From Aureibaculum flavum (GTDB lineage: Bacteria; Bacteroidota; Bacteroidia; Flavobacteriales; Flavobacteriaceae), in the NCBI RefSeq assembly GCF_016406085.1, contig NZ_JAEHFJ010000008.1, forward strand, positions 1-64,000: a stretch of DNA of 64,000 nucleotides. The letters run 5' to 3'. The notes beneath the pieces were generated by a model. The model was not told the origin of the DNA, made no database searches, and saw only the letters and a program-made list of their open reading frames with translations. Positions within the stretch are counted from its first letter, which is position 1. The number at the start of each line of letters is the position of its first letter. Positions 53,209 through 62,625 of the stretch are shown one piece after another. Made by a program: the position numbers and the translations under genes.

Positions 53209-54855
53209 CTAATTAAAACTTTCTGTCTCCGTTTTTCTAGCATCAGCAATTATTTCTGGAGGATAATCATATAGTTCTAAAACCTTAATGGCGTTTCTCG
53301 TTTTTAATTTTCCACTTTTCAATTTATGGTCAAACAGGAGTTCTTCATTTTCAATTTGCTCACTAAAATGAAACAATTCGTAATTTTCTTTTTTCAATAA
53401 TTCAGTTAGTTCAATATCGTGTGTAGAAACTAAAACAATATGATTTTTTTTGTTGAGATAGGCTAAAATGGCTTTTCCACCCGAAATTCGTTCAACGGTA
53501 TTGGTACCTTTAAAAATCTCATCTAAAACAAAAAGGCAAGGTTCTTCAGCTTGTGAAGCCTTTAATAATGCTTTTATAGTGAGTACTTCTTGCAGATAAT
53601 AGCTTGTGTTTTCCTGTAAATCGTCTGTAATTCTAATGGAACTGTGTACTTTTAAAAATGGTGCGGTAAAGGTTTTTGCAAAACACAAATTTAATGTTTG
53701 TGCTAAAATACTATTGACAGCAATGGTTCTAATAAATGTTGTTTTACCAGACATATTCGAACCAGTCAACAACATGCTTTTATCAATTAAATTTAAATCA
53801 TTTACAACACACTTTTCAATTAAAGGGTGGTAAATTTCCTGAGTTTCAATTTGTTTTTTATCCGTAAAGTTAGGAGTACATGTTTGTTCTTTCCCGGCCT
53901 TTAAGGAAGCAATGGAAATGGCGGCATCAATTTCTCCAATAAATAAGTAGAGTTGTTCAATACTTTTTTGCTCTTTAGAGATAGTGTCAATAAAGCTAAA
54001 AAATACAATCTGTTCTATATTAAATTGAATTTTTACTAGTTCTGTCACTAACCAGAAAAAGGCAGCAAATTCTCCTCCTATATGTTTCTCAAATCCTATA
54101 AACTTGGTTTTATAGCGGATGGAATCTAACTTTTTAAAAAAATCAACATTCTTAAAATGTGATTTTACTTTTTCAATCTTAATCAGTTCTTTACTTATTG
54201 TCAATCCTTTATTCAGCTGTGTTACACCATCTAAATAATAGGTGATATTTTCTTTATTTTTATAATGAGAAACGGTGTTTATTGCAAAAATGGGAATTAA
54301 AAGTAATAAAAATAACGGATGAACAAATACCAAGAAAATTGATGCAACAGCAGTTATGGTTAAGGCATAAATCCATTTTATATTTTTAGGTTTTTCTATC
54401 GTTTTATCATTTATTAATTTTTCTAACTCATAAGATGCGTTAGAATTTAAGTTCGATAGCAGTAATTGACATTTGAGTCTTAAATCATCATCATTACTAA
54501 AAACTTGACTAAAAGCACTAAACTTTTTTAGCTTTTCAAGAGTTCCAATGGTTCTTAATTTGTAGTATAAATATTGTTGACCAATTTTTGAAGAGGTACG
54601 GTCAATAAATTGAAAAACAGCATCAATGTCTAAATCTGATTTAACCCGGTCTGATATTAAATGATAGGCATCTTTTTTGTGAAAATTATTATAGTAATAT
54701 TGACCAATAGATCGAAAGTGAAATCGCGTTGATTTTGGTTTGCCCCAATTGTCAATAAAATATTTTTTGAGTTTAGCTAATCTTTTTTTTCTGTTGTAAT
54801 TACTTACCAAATAGATAACAATTAGTATGAAAAGTGTAGCTAAAATCCAGTTCAT
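53209..54855 (-). CDS. MutS-related ATPase (membrane-anchored MutS domain V protein)
   Basis: A 548-aa protein with a hydrophobic N-terminal segment (~2-16), a helical middle with two more hydrophobic stretches (~165-195), and a MutS-type ATPase. Motifs: Walker A GSNMSGKTT (365-373), ITDDLQENTSYYLQEV, Walker B CLFVLDEIFKGTN, and STHD. It has no mismatch-recognition domains I-III in recognisable form, so it is not canonical MutS. Family members of this layout are common in Bacteroidota and of unknown function. Downstream is the vWA pseudogene. Likely a separate transcript after the terminator at 54881-54912. Confidence 0.88.
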   Translation of the reverse strand: MNWILATLFILIVIYLVSNYNRKKRLAKLKKYFIDNWGKPKSTRFHFRSIGQYYYNNFHKKDAYHLISDRVKSDLDIDAVFQFIDRTSSKIGQQYLYYKLRTIGTLEKLKKFSAFSQVFSNDDDLRLKCQLLLSNLNSNASYELEKLINDKTIEKPKNIKWIYALTITAVASIFLVFVHPLFLLLLIPIFAINTVSHYKNKENITYYLDGVTQLNKGLTISKELIKIEKVKSHFKNVDFFKKLDSIRYKTKFIGFEKHIGGEFAAFFWLVTELVKIQFNIEQIVFFSFIDTISKEQKSIEQLYLFIGEIDAAISIASLKAGKEQTCTPNFTDKKQIETQEIYHPLIEKCVVNDLNLIDKSMLLTGSNMSGKTTFIRTIAVNSILAQTLNLCFAKTFTAPFLKVHSSIRITDDLQENTSYYLQEVLTIKALLKASQAEEPCLFVLDEIFKGTNTVERISGGKAILAYLNKKNHIVLVSTHDIELTELLKKENYELFHFSEQIENEELLFDHKLKSGKLKTRNAIKVLELYDYPPEIIADARKTETESFN

Positions 54856-54880
54856 TGTGGGGTTGTTAGTTATTGAATAT

Positions 54881-54912
54881 AAAAAATCAGGTCAGTTATG
54901 ACCTGATTTTTT
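54881..54912. terminator. Terminator after clpB
   Basis: AAAAAATCAGGTC (54881-54893) and GACCTGATTTTTT (54900-54912) form a 13-bp perfect stem with a 6-base loop. It lies 28 bases after the clpB stop on the minus strand and before the MutS-like start. Confidence 0.9.
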
Positions 54913-54939
54913 AAGATTAAGGTTTAAAGTTTTTCGAAA

Positions 54940-57528
54940 TTACTTATTTCTAAAAACCAATTCGTCATCAAAAGCATCGAGAAGTATAGAGCTATTATCA
55001 ACAACTTTACCCGCTAGAATTTCTTTCGATAATTCGTTCAACACTTTACGTTGTATCACTCTTTTTATAGGTCTTGCTCCAAATTGTGGGTCAAACCCTT
55101 GACGTGAAAGACTTTCAACAGCTTCATCTGTAGTGCTTAATGCAATTCCCTTATCAGCTAACATTTTAATCAAACCATTCAATTGTAGTTTTACAATTTG
55201 AGTAACTTCTGCTTTGTTTAAAGGCGTAAACATCACTATTTCATCAATTCTATTGATAAATTCAGGTCGAATTGTTTTACGTAAAAGACCTAATACATCT
55301 ACTTTTGTGGCTTCGGTAACCTGTTCACGTTTATTCATGTCGAACTCTTTAAAATTCTCTTGTATAATGTCAGAACCCATGTTTGAGGTCATAATTATTA
55401 TAGAGTTTTTAAAATCAGCTACACGACCTTTATTATCTGTAAGTCTTCCTTCATCTAATACCTGCAACAGGATGTTAAAAGTGTCAGGGTGTGCTTTTTC
55501 AATTTCATCCAACAGAATAACTGAATATGGTTTACGTCTAACAGCTTCAGTCAATTGTCCACCTTCTTCATATCCAACATATCCCGGAGGTGCTCCAACT
55601 AATCGGCTTACGGCATGACGCTCTTGATATTCACTCATATCTATTCTAGTCATGGCACTTTCATCGTTAAATAAATATTCTGCCAACGCTTTTGCCAATT
55701 CCGTTTTACCAACTCCTGTAGTTCCTAAAAATAAGAAACTACCCACAGGTCTTTTACTATCTTGTAATCCTGCTTTTGAACGTCTTACCGCATCGGCTAC
55801 CGCTTCAATAGCCTCATTTTGACCAATTACACGGTGGTGTAATTCATCTTCTAAGTGTAGCAATTTTTCACGTTCGCTTTGCAGCATTTTCTGAACTGGA
55901 ATACCTGTCCATTTTGCAACAACTTCTGCAATATCTTCGGCCGTTACTTCCTCTTTTATTAAAGCGTTGTCTTGATTGCTCAATACATCTTTTTGCAGTT
56001 CCGCTAACTTTTCTTCTTCTTCTTTTATTTTACCATAACGAATTTCTGCTACTTTACCATAGTCTCCATTACGCTCTGCTTTATCAGCTTCAGTTTTGTA
56101 ATCATCAATTGCTTTTTTAGCAGCCTGAATTTGATCTACAACTTCTTTTTCGCTTTTCCATTTTGCATAGATACCTTCACGATCTTCTTTTAAATTAGCG
56201 ACTTCTTCTTTTAAGCTTTTCAGTTTTTTCTCATCTTTTTCACGCTTTATGGCTTCAATTTCAATTTCTAATTGCATTATTTTTCGATCTAATGCATCTA
56301 ACTCTTCAGGTTTAGAATTGATTTCCATACGTAATTTAGCAGCAGCTTCATCCATTAAATCAATCGCTTTATCTGGTAAAAATCGATCTGTGATATACCG
56401 TTGTGAAAGTTCTACTGCAGCAATAATAGCATCATCTTTAATTTGTACTTTATGATGCGTTTCATATTTATCTTTAATACCACGCAAAATTGAAATGGCA
56501 CTTTCAGTATCAGGTTCATTAACCACTACTTTTTGGAAACGACGTTCTAATGCTTTGTCTTTTTCAAAATGTTTTTGGTATTCATCTAAAGTGGTTGCTC
56601 CAATGGCACGTAACTCACCTCTTGCCAATGCAGGTTTTAAAATGTTAGCAGCATCCATTGCTCCTTGTCCACCACCAGCACCAACTAGGGTATGAATTTC
56701 ATCTATGAACAATACAATTTGTCCATCAGCACCAATCACTTCTTTAACAACTGATTTTAATCGTTCTTCAAATTCACCTTTATATTTTGCACCCGCTATA
56801 AGGGCACCCATATCTAAGGAATAAATAATTTTATCTGCTAAATTTTCAGGTACATCACCTTTTACAATTCTATGAGCTAAACCTTCTGCAATAGCAGTTT
56901 TACCCACACCTGGTTCACCAATTAATATGGGATTATTCTTTGTTCTACGTGATAAGATTTGTAGAATTCTACGAATTTCTTCATCACGACCAATTACAGG
57001 GTCTAACTTACCATCACTAGCCAATTGATTTAGGTTTTTACCATATTTACTTAGCGAGTTATAAGTATCTTCAGCTCCTTGACTAGTTACTTTACTACCT
57101 TTACGAAGTTCGGCAATAGCTGCTTTTAAATCCTTTTCAGTTACTCCGTTATCTTTAAATAATTGAGCAGTATCACCCTTAGACTTTAATATGGCTAATA
57201 AAATATGTTCAATAGAGATATACTCATCTGACATTTTCTTCGCAATATTTGCGGCATCAGAAAGCATTGTTCCCGCAACTCTTGAAAGCATTAATTCGCC
57301 TCCAGAAACTTTAGGGAAACTAGCGATTATATTATCTAATGTTTGTTTAAAAATATCAACATTTACGCCTAATTTATTAAGCAAAAATGGTATTACATTC
57401 TCATCAACCTCAAAAATACCTTTTAAGATATGTGCATTCTCTATTTGTTGATGTCCTAAGCCTTGTGCAATTTGCTGAGCTTGTTGCACTGCTTCCTGCG
57501 ATTTTATTGTATAATTATTTAGATTCAT
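54940..57528 (-). CDS. clpB: ATP-dependent disaggregase ClpB
   Basis: Hexameric AAA+ protein disaggregase working with DnaK, 862 aa from ATG 57528. The frame extends 50 codons further upstream (to 57678), but that stretch overlaps the heat-shock palindrome and has no ClpB similarity. The ATG 57528 has AGAAAG just upstream and starts the true N-domain ([20 protein letters not shown]). Motifs: Clp N repeats, Walker A1 [10 protein letters not shown], a coiled-coil M domain (~400-520), Walker A2 [10 protein letters not shown], and the second Walker B/sensor in [12 protein letters not shown]. Single gene with its own terminator. Confidence 0.97.
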   Translation of the reverse strand: MNLNNYTIKSQEAVQQAQQIAQGLGHQQIENAHILKGIFEVDENVIPFLLNKLGVNVDIFKQTLDNIIASFPKVSGGELMLSRVAGTMLSDAANIAKKMSDEYISIEHILLAILKSKGDTAQLFKDNGVTEKDLKAAIAELRKGSKVTSQGAEDTYNSLSKYGKNLNQLASDGKLDPVIGRDEEIRRILQILSRRTKNNPILIGEPGVGKTAIAEGLAHRIVKGDVPENLADKIIYSLDMGALIAGAKYKGEFEERLKSVVKEVIGADGQIVLFIDEIHTLVGAGGGQGAMDAANILKPALARGELRAIGATTLDEYQKHFEKDKALERRFQKVVVNEPDTESAISILRGIKDKYETHHKVQIKDDAIIAAVELSQRYITDRFLPDKAIDLMDEAAAKLRMEINSKPEELDALDRKIMQLEIEIEAIKREKDEKKLKSLKEEVANLKEDREGIYAKWKSEKEVVDQIQAAKKAIDDYKTEADKAERNGDYGKVAEIRYGKIKEEEEKLAELQKDVLSNQDNALIKEEVTAEDIAEVVAKWTGIPVQKMLQSEREKLLHLEDELHHRVIGQNEAIEAVADAVRRSKAGLQDSKRPVGSFLFLGTTGVGKTELAKALAEYLFNDESAMTRIDMSEYQERHAVSRLVGAPPGYVGYEEGGQLTEAVRRKPYSVILLDEIEKAHPDTFNILLQVLDEGRLTDNKGRVADFKNSIIIMTSNMGSDIIQENFKEFDMNKREQVTEATKVDVLGLLRKTIRPEFINRIDEIVMFTPLNKAEVTQIVKLQLNGLIKMLADKGIALSTTDEAVESLSRQGFDPQFGARPIKRVIQRKVLNELSKEILAGKVVDNSSILLDAFDDELVFRNK

Positions 57529-57590
57529 CTTTCTTTTTTTATTAGAGCAGATGCAATTAGTGTTCCATTCGTAACATAAAATAGTTGAGC

Positions 57591-57637
57591 GACAAAATGG
57601 CTGTTTAGTGCTTAGTTTAGAGACAAAATGACATTTT
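57591..57637. promoter_or_regulatory. Candidate heat-shock operator upstream of clpB
   Basis: GACAAAATGG (57591-57600) and GACAAAATGACATTTT (57622-57637) are spaced half and near-full copies of the palindrome in front of hsp20. They lie 63-109 bases upstream of the clpB ATG, between clpB and the divergent ytxJ. Confidence 0.55.
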
Positions 57638-57703
57638 TTAATGAATTTATTATAATATTGAGAGTCATTTAGGCACAACGTTTATTGTCAGTAATAAAAT
57701 AGC

Positions 57704-57711
57704 TAACTTTG
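57704..57711 (+). promoter_or_regulatory. Putative -7 element of ytxJ
   Basis: TAACTTTG matches TAnnTTTG, 28 bases before the ATG (57740). TTG at 57685-57687 is a possible -33 box with slightly short spacing (16 bases). Confidence 0.45.
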
Positions 57712-57739
57712 AAACTGAAATTGAAAACGAAATATTAAC

Positions 57740-58111
57740 ATGGGAATATTAAAAAGTTTGTTTGGTAGTTCTGAGGCTTCAAAACCCAAAAATAATTTTA
57801 ATTGGATTGCTTTAAATTCAATGGAACAACTGGATGAAATTGAGCAAAAGTCGAATTCAAAATATCAAGCTATATTTAAACACAGCACGAGATGTGGAAT
57901 TAGCAGTGGTGTACTTCGTCAGTTTGAGCGTCAAGAGGATACTGGAGAAGTAGATTTTTACTTGCTGGATCTATTGAGTTTTCGGCCAATTTCAGAAGAA
58001 ATTTCTTCAAAATTTGGAGTGATGCATCAATCACCACAATTAATAGTATTAAAAGATGGTGCCGTAGTTGCACATGGTTCTCATTACGATATTATGAGTG
58101 TAAAAATTTAG
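57740..58111 (+). CDS. ytxJ: Bacillithiol system redox protein YtxJ
   Basis: A 123-aa thioredoxin-fold protein. Its KHSTRCGISSGVLRQFERQ segment contains the single-cysteine (monothiol) active site characteristic of YtxJ, and HQSPQLIVLKDGAVVAHGSHYDI is the C-terminal part of the family. YtxJ is thought to act in bacillithiol-dependent de-thiolation; flavobacteria make bacillithiol. Divergent from clpB. Confidence 0.88.
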   Translation: MGILKSLFGSSEASKPKNNFNWIALNSMEQLDEIEQKSNSKYQAIFKHSTRCGISSGVLRQFERQEDTGEVDFYLLDLLSFRPISEEISSKFGVMHQSPQLIVLKDGAVVAHGSHYDIMSVKI

Positions 58112-58136
58112 AGTAACTATATATAGTTATTTAACG

Positions 58137-59342
58137 CTAATTGAACTTATAGGCCTTTACTATATTTTTTATTTTAAGTTTAAGATCTTCACCGGAATCA
58201 TAAATCATTTGTTCACTTGTTGGAAAAGGAACCGACTTTTGTGAAGAGAAACCTAAGTATTCAGAATCTAAAGATCTTTTATCACCATTGTAATTACCAT
58301 ATATGTGTTCAAAAACAAACCCTGAAGTTATAGGGTATGCGTTAATTAATTGATTTGTTTGTAAATCAAAATAACTTACTTTGGCTGTTATATTAGCCTC
58401 TTTATGTTGTGTTAGTTTATTAAAAACACTTTTAACTTTTATAAATTTATCTTCCTTTATATCGTTACCAAGGCTATCTTTAGTTACATTTCCATTGGTA
58501 TCTAAGACATATTTCCAACCATCCTTAATTTGCTTTTCCTTAATTAATTGTTTTTCATTTATGGCTTCGGGACTAATGTTTATACTTACAAACTCTAATA
58601 CCATTTCATAATTGTAATTAATATCTTTTTGAGGGTTTGTGTGATATGTTGTCCATAAATCATTTAAACCATAAGTATTAAAATTTAACAATTCATTTTC
58701 TAAGTCTTCAGGAATTATCTTGTCACTGGCATTGTATGATTTCACCTTTACGTAATCTATCCCTTTTACATAAACATCTTCAATTCTTTGCTTGGTGTCT
58801 TTATAACCTGGGCTTAATTCTTCTAAATAGGTAAAGTCATCATATGCTTTTCTATAATCATATTTTGTAGTTGCTGATTCGGCTAAGCCTGAAGCATTTG
58901 AATAGAGATAAGATGCGAGTTTTTCTTTAGAAGCTAATATTTTATTGGTGTAATCACTAAATGAAAATTTTGCTTTTCTACCTTCTTCAGATAAGTACAG
59001 TGGAAGTAACGGTTGTATTCTTTCTTGAATAGACTCCAATTCTAAATAGCTATTGTAAACTTTTTCATAATTAGCTTCATTTCCTTCTTTCAACAAAAAA
59101 TTAATTTCTTTATTTTCTCTTTTTGTATTCTTTGCAAAGGCATCTTCAAGCATTGTAATATACTTCTGATTTCCTTTTTTAGTTTTGTTCGCAGATAATT
59201 TAGCGATTGACGCATTAATTGCACTGTAATAATTTCCACTATTTAAAGCTTCTTGAGTTTTTTTGGTACCACTACAAGACACAAGTCCTATTGTTAATAG
59301 TAATAATAGTAGCGTTTTATATTTTTTAATTACGAAATTCAT
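58137..59342 (-). CDS. Hypothetical lipoprotein (401 aa)
   Basis: A lipoprotein with lipobox LVSC (Cys23). The N-terminal half is helical with TPR/Sel1-like character (NSGNYYSAINASIAKL, DYRKAYDDFTYLEELSPGYKDTKQRIEDVYV). The C-terminal half is mixed (NYEMVLEFVSINISPEAI, KSVFNKLTQHKEANITAKVSYFDLQTNQLINAYPITSGFVFEH). No named family is recognised, though it resembles cell-envelope lipoproteins of Flavobacteriia. It precedes the OmpA-type gene transcriptionally (minus strand) only at a distance of 174 bases, with a terminator between, so it is likely monocistronic. Confidence 0.7.
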   Translation of the reverse strand: MNFVIKKYKTLLLLLLTIGLVSCSGTKKTQEALNSGNYYSAINASIAKLSANKTKKGNQKYITMLEDAFAKNTKRENKEINFLLKEGNEANYEKVYNSYLELESIQERIQPLLPLYLSEEGRKAKFSFSDYTNKILASKEKLASYLYSNASGLAESATTKYDYRKAYDDFTYLEELSPGYKDTKQRIEDVYVKGIDYVKVKSYNASDKIIPEDLENELLNFNTYGLNDLWTTYHTNPQKDINYNYEMVLEFVSINISPEAINEKQLIKEKQIKDGWKYVLDTNGNVTKDSLGNDIKEDKFIKVKSVFNKLTQHKEANITAKVSYFDLQTNQLINAYPITSGFVFEHIYGNYNGDKRSLDSEYLGFSSQKSVPFPTSEQMIYDSGEDLKLKIKNIVKAYKFN

Positions 59343-59454
59343 AATGATTAATTCAACTTTAAAAATGGTTTGAATAAATAACGGTTTGTTTTTTTAAATA
59401 TTGCAATTCAATATTCTGCTCAAATTTATAATATAATAGGTTTATATAAACAAC

Positions 59455-59490
59455 AAAACTCCTAAAATATTAACTATTTCAGGAGTTTTT
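59455..59490 (-). terminator. Terminator downstream of the OmpA-type gene
   Basis: AAAACTCCT (59455-59463) and AGGAGTTTTT (59481-59490) form a stem extendable by AAATA/TATTT-type pairs. It lies 27 bases after the stop of the minus-strand gene at 59517. Confidence 0.75.
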
Positions 59491-59516
59491 ATATGTTTTA
59501 AGTATAACGTAAAATC

Positions 59517-60497
59517 TTATCTAATTATGAGTTCTACCCTTCTTGCAAAATCAAATGAAGATTTGATTTTGTCAGCATCTTTACCTCTGAATTCTAAATT
59601 TATTCGGCCAGCTGAGATTCCTAATTCGGAAAGTTTTTCAAAAATTACTTGTGCTCTTTTTTCTGAAAGTGCGTTATCGTAATCAACACTCGTATTATTC
59701 GTATCAGAGGCATAACCTATTAAAGTTACTTCTTTTTCAGGATATGCCTTTAAGTAGTTAACTATTTTACTTATTGCATTCAATCCTGTTGCTTTTATTT
59801 CTGATTTGTTATTGTCGAAAAAGACATATTCATTTTGACTATAATTATTATCCGGTTCATTGGTAATATAATTATTGATAACAGGTTTTTCAATGATAGT
59901 TTTAGTACTGTCTATTATAATTGGTTCCATATTCTTAACTGACCAATCGATATGATCCTTTTTTCCTAGAGTATATGAAACCCCTAAATTGATACCGAAA
60001 GAATTGGTAGTATAAAGATCATTTTCTTGTAAATCGTTAATACCTGTAACTACATTTAAAGATGCTTTTAGAGCTAATTTATTATTAATTTTATACAAAT
60101 TGTCGATACTTGTAGTTAAATGAAAGTTGCTATTTTCTCTAAATATTTTGGGGTTGTGTATTTTATGTAAATACGTATAATCTCCACCTACTCCCAATAA
60201 TATGGTATAAACCTTGGTAAATTCCTCAAAGTTTAATACTCTACCTACATTGACTATACCTTGAATATTCGCTGAGTAATAATTTTCAATATTATCAGTA
60301 TAGGTAGCAGATACTCGAACTCCAAATTTATTATTAAGCATATATCGACCACCTACATTGTAATTGGCAAAGGCGAATGAAGCCACATCTTGTATTTGTG
60401 TGATGCCTATAGAGGGTTCAATTGTTATTCTGGAATATTCTTGTGAATAAATTAGGGATGTCAACATTAAAAATGTTGTTAAAATTACTTTTTTCAT
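59517..60497 (-). CDS. OmpA family outer-membrane protein
   Basis: A 326-aa outer-membrane protein with a signal peptide (~1-18, IYSQE), an N-terminal beta-barrel (~20-190: TIEPSIGITQIQD, KFGVRVSATYTDN, NLGVSYTLGKKDHIDW), and a C-terminal OmpA peptidoglycan-binding domain (YVFFDNNKSEIKATGLNAI, VTLIGYASDTNNTSVDYDNALSEKRAQVI). This anchors the outer membrane to the cell wall. Length and layout are typical. Confidence 0.93.
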   Translation of the reverse strand: MKKVILTTFLMLTSLIYSQEYSRITIEPSIGITQIQDVASFAFANYNVGGRYMLNNKFGVRVSATYTDNIENYYSANIQGIVNVGRVLNFEEFTKVYTILLGVGGDYTYLHKIHNPKIFRENSNFHLTTSIDNLYKINNKLALKASLNVVTGINDLQENDLYTTNSFGINLGVSYTLGKKDHIDWSVKNMEPIIIDSTKTIIEKPVINNYITNEPDNNYSQNEYVFFDNNKSEIKATGLNAISKIVNYLKAYPEKEVTLIGYASDTNNTSVDYDNALSEKRAQVIFEKLSELGISAGRINLEFRGKDADKIKSSFDFARRVELIIR

Positions 60498-60885
60498 AAG
60501 GGGAAATATTAGTTTATGTTAATGAATGATTTTTTGTACTATATATTCTATGAGGAAATATATGATACAGTTATATACTATTAGGCATCATGAATTACTC
60601 ACATGAATAAAATAGTATGTGTTAGGTTTAGGTAGTTGTTGATAGAACAACTTAAGAGCTCTAATTCCTACCTGTTTTATTAATTTTTTTTAGATAAAGA
60701 GAAATTAAATCAAAGGAAAATATGTAATGTGTTGATAGTCAAAGATTAGTATGTTTTGATTCTTTTATTACATTAATGATAAATTACTATGAAGTAGTTA
60801 TTCTTTTGAGAAACTAAATATTGAAAATACCACTAAATATTACAGCTAATTTTTATCTATAATTGTTATGAATAAAAGAGTTTGC
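60498..60885. other. 388-base intergenic gap
   Basis: AT-rich with no open frame or repeat that I can support. A small hairpin GTTGTT-GATAG-AACAAC lies near 60640. It should contain the promoter of the OmpA-type gene on its left side. Confidence 0.4.
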
Positions 60886-61284
60886 CTAATTTATTGGTGC
60901 CAATAATGAAAATGGGTCAACATTTATATTTCTTAAAATCCAAAAAAGTATAAATAATCCTAAAACCAAAAACTGTATCTTTTTATTGTTAAAGATGCTT
61001 TTAGCACTTGTTTTAAAAAAATGGTTACTCAATTGTATTCCGTAATGGTAAATCAAGGCGATTATACCTAACAGTAACATTATATTATTCCGCAGTGCTT
61101 CTAAAAAATCACCATGTATTAAACTATGAAATGCACGTTGGCTGCCACAGCCAGGACAGTAAATGCCAGTGGTGTTATAGAGTGGGCATTTCAGTAAAAT
61201 ATTGAATTGACTGGAAGTACTACTAAAATAAAATAATGCTACTACCAATATAAATATTAGCGTAATTAATTTTTTATATTTCAA
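60886..61284 (-). CDS. DUF2752 membrane protein
   Basis: A 132-aa membrane protein with hydrophobic segments at ~8-22, ~66-88 and ~105-122 and the DUF2752 signature CPLYNTTGIYCPGCGSQRAFHSLIHGDFLEALRNN. The CxGCGxxRA motif with conserved cysteines is diagnostic. Function unknown; members often occur beside secretion or stalk genes. Single gene. Confidence 0.85.
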   Translation of the reverse strand: MKYKKLITLIFILVVALFYFSSTSSQFNILLKCPLYNTTGIYCPGCGSQRAFHSLIHGDFLEALRNNIMLLLGIIALIYHYGIQLSNHFFKTSAKSIFNNKKIQFLVLGLFILFWILRNINVDPFSLLAPIN

Positions 61285-61602
61285 AATATTAAGAATATTG
61301 GCTTAGTAATTACAGAATTTTTTCTTACTTTATTTAAGGAAAACTGAAAGTATTATCTTCATTTTAAGATAATACAAGTTTTTGTTGTTCCATTTCATTG
61401 AGTTGATTAATAGTTTTTAAAAGCGATTTTTAACTGTAATGCTAAATATGTAAACTTTCCGATCAACCTACAAAAAGCCATATGAAATTCTCCTTTTAAA
61501 AGTTAAATATAGTACCATTGCACACCACAGCCTATACATTTTACACCCAATTATTTCAATGACAAGAAAACGTACTTTCTAACCAAGAGAGAATTACCCT
61601 GT
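61285..61602. other. 318-base gap with an isolated inverted repeat
   Basis: AT-rich. The one structure I see is GTATTATCTT (61350-61359) and AAGATAATAC (61366-61375), a perfect 10-bp stem with a 6-base loop. It is 228 bases from the nearest minus-strand stop, so it is not an obvious terminator. No open frame is supported. Confidence 0.5.
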
Positions 61603-62442
61603 TTATTCTGGTACTTTCGTTTTAGAAGTCTCTATGGTACCAAATTCATAAGAATCATAATTAACGGGTTCTCCATTTGCATTTACCAGTTTTAAAGGTG
61701 ATATTGTTATGGTGGTTTTATAGGTCTCTGTGTAACTATTTTGTATATTTCTTGGCTCTGTTATGGTGCTAATGGTATCTGGGTCCAGATAATCATTAAG
61801 ATCATTTCCGTTCGCATCAAGGGTAGAAGATTCATCTATTGTTAAAACACCATCACCATCATCATCAGCATCTAAATAATTAGGGATGCCATCACCATCT
61901 GTATCATCGTTGGTAGGATCTCCATCCCCATCAATATCCTCATTGTCGGTGGTAATATCATCACCGTCATCATCAGAGTCAATATAATTGGGTATACCAT
62001 CGCCATCTGTATCCAATAATAAATCATCAGTTTCATCGACTCCATCATTGTCATCTTCTGAAAACTCAGTATTTACCAAAACAGTCCCTGTTCCTGTCCA
62101 CTCTTGCGTAACCGTAGGAGAAGTTGGTGGTATATTTTGGCAGAAATAACTAGAGGTTGGTGCTTCGGACATTGTTCTATAGGTAATACTATTGGTTCCA
62201 CTCTCTGAAACGGTAAATGTTTCTTCATTCCAATTATACGTTAAGAAGGTTTCTTCATCATCTGCGTCAAAATCAGAATCCAATTCAATAACAAAAGTTT
62301 CGTTTTCATTAATTTTGAACAGGACCACCTCACCGCAAGTTTCAATGTCTGTAGAGGAAAAGTCAAATTCAGGAATGTCTAGGCTACCATCATTACATGA
62401 CAATACAAGTATCAGTAAAAAAAATAAATATATTCTGCTCAT
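61603..62442 (-). CDS. Lipoprotein with Asp-rich TSP3 repeats (279 aa)
   Basis: A surface lipoprotein (lipobox LVLSC, Cys16). The N-terminal part is Asp/Glu-rich (CGEVVLFKINENETFVIELD); the middle (~135-210) has calcium-binding TSP3-like units (DTDGDGIPNYIDSDDDGDD, DIDGDGDPTNDDTDGDGIPN, DADDDGDGVLTIDESSTLDA). The C-terminus has an extended segment with LKLVNANGEPV. No enzymatic domain is seen; it is probably a calcium-stabilised envelope or adhesion protein. It shares the repeat style with the FKBP lipoprotein at 44077-44937. Confidence 0.75.
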   Translation of the reverse strand: MSRIYLFFLLILVLSCNDGSLDIPEFDFSSTDIETCGEVVLFKINENETFVIELDSDFDADDEETFLTYNWNEETFTVSESGTNSITYRTMSEAPTSSYFCQNIPPTSPTVTQEWTGTGTVLVNTEFSEDDNDGVDETDDLLLDTDGDGIPNYIDSDDDGDDITTDNEDIDGDGDPTNDDTDGDGIPNYLDADDDGDGVLTIDESSTLDANGNDLNDYLDPDTISTITEPRNIQNSYTETYKTTITISPLKLVNANGEPVNYDSYEFGTIETSKTKVPE

Positions 62443-62521
62443 TTATAAACTTTAAATCTGTTCACTGACAAAAATAGGCGAAATACGCAACAAAGTAAAA
62501 ATACTTGCTGTTAAATTTGAT

Positions 62522-62529
62522 TACTTTTG
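62522..62529 (+). promoter_or_regulatory. Putative -7 element of the cysteine desulfurase
   Basis: TACTTTTG matches TAnnTTTG, about 96 bases before the ATG, giving a longer leader than usual here. A TTG at 62505-62507 is too close to be a good -33 box. Confidence 0.35.
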
Positions 62530-62625
62530 TGCTCATAGAGCTCTTAATGGGCATTTGGTTTGATAACACAGAACACTACCTTATTAAGTGATTGAAATTA
62601 AATAAGTTAGTGAAAATATATTTAG

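Noticed and set aside
57529-57678. 50-codon extension of clpB
   Set aside because: It contains the heat-shock palindrome and has no similarity to the ClpB N-domain; the internal ATG has a better ribosome-binding site.
61350-61375. Terminator for the TSP3 lipoprotein
   Set aside because: The perfect stem is more than 200 bases beyond the stop and lacks a T-run on that strand.
61872-62054. Met/Ile-rich frame inside the TSP3 lipoprotein
   Set aside because: It is an alternative reading of the Asp-rich repeat DNA, not a gene.
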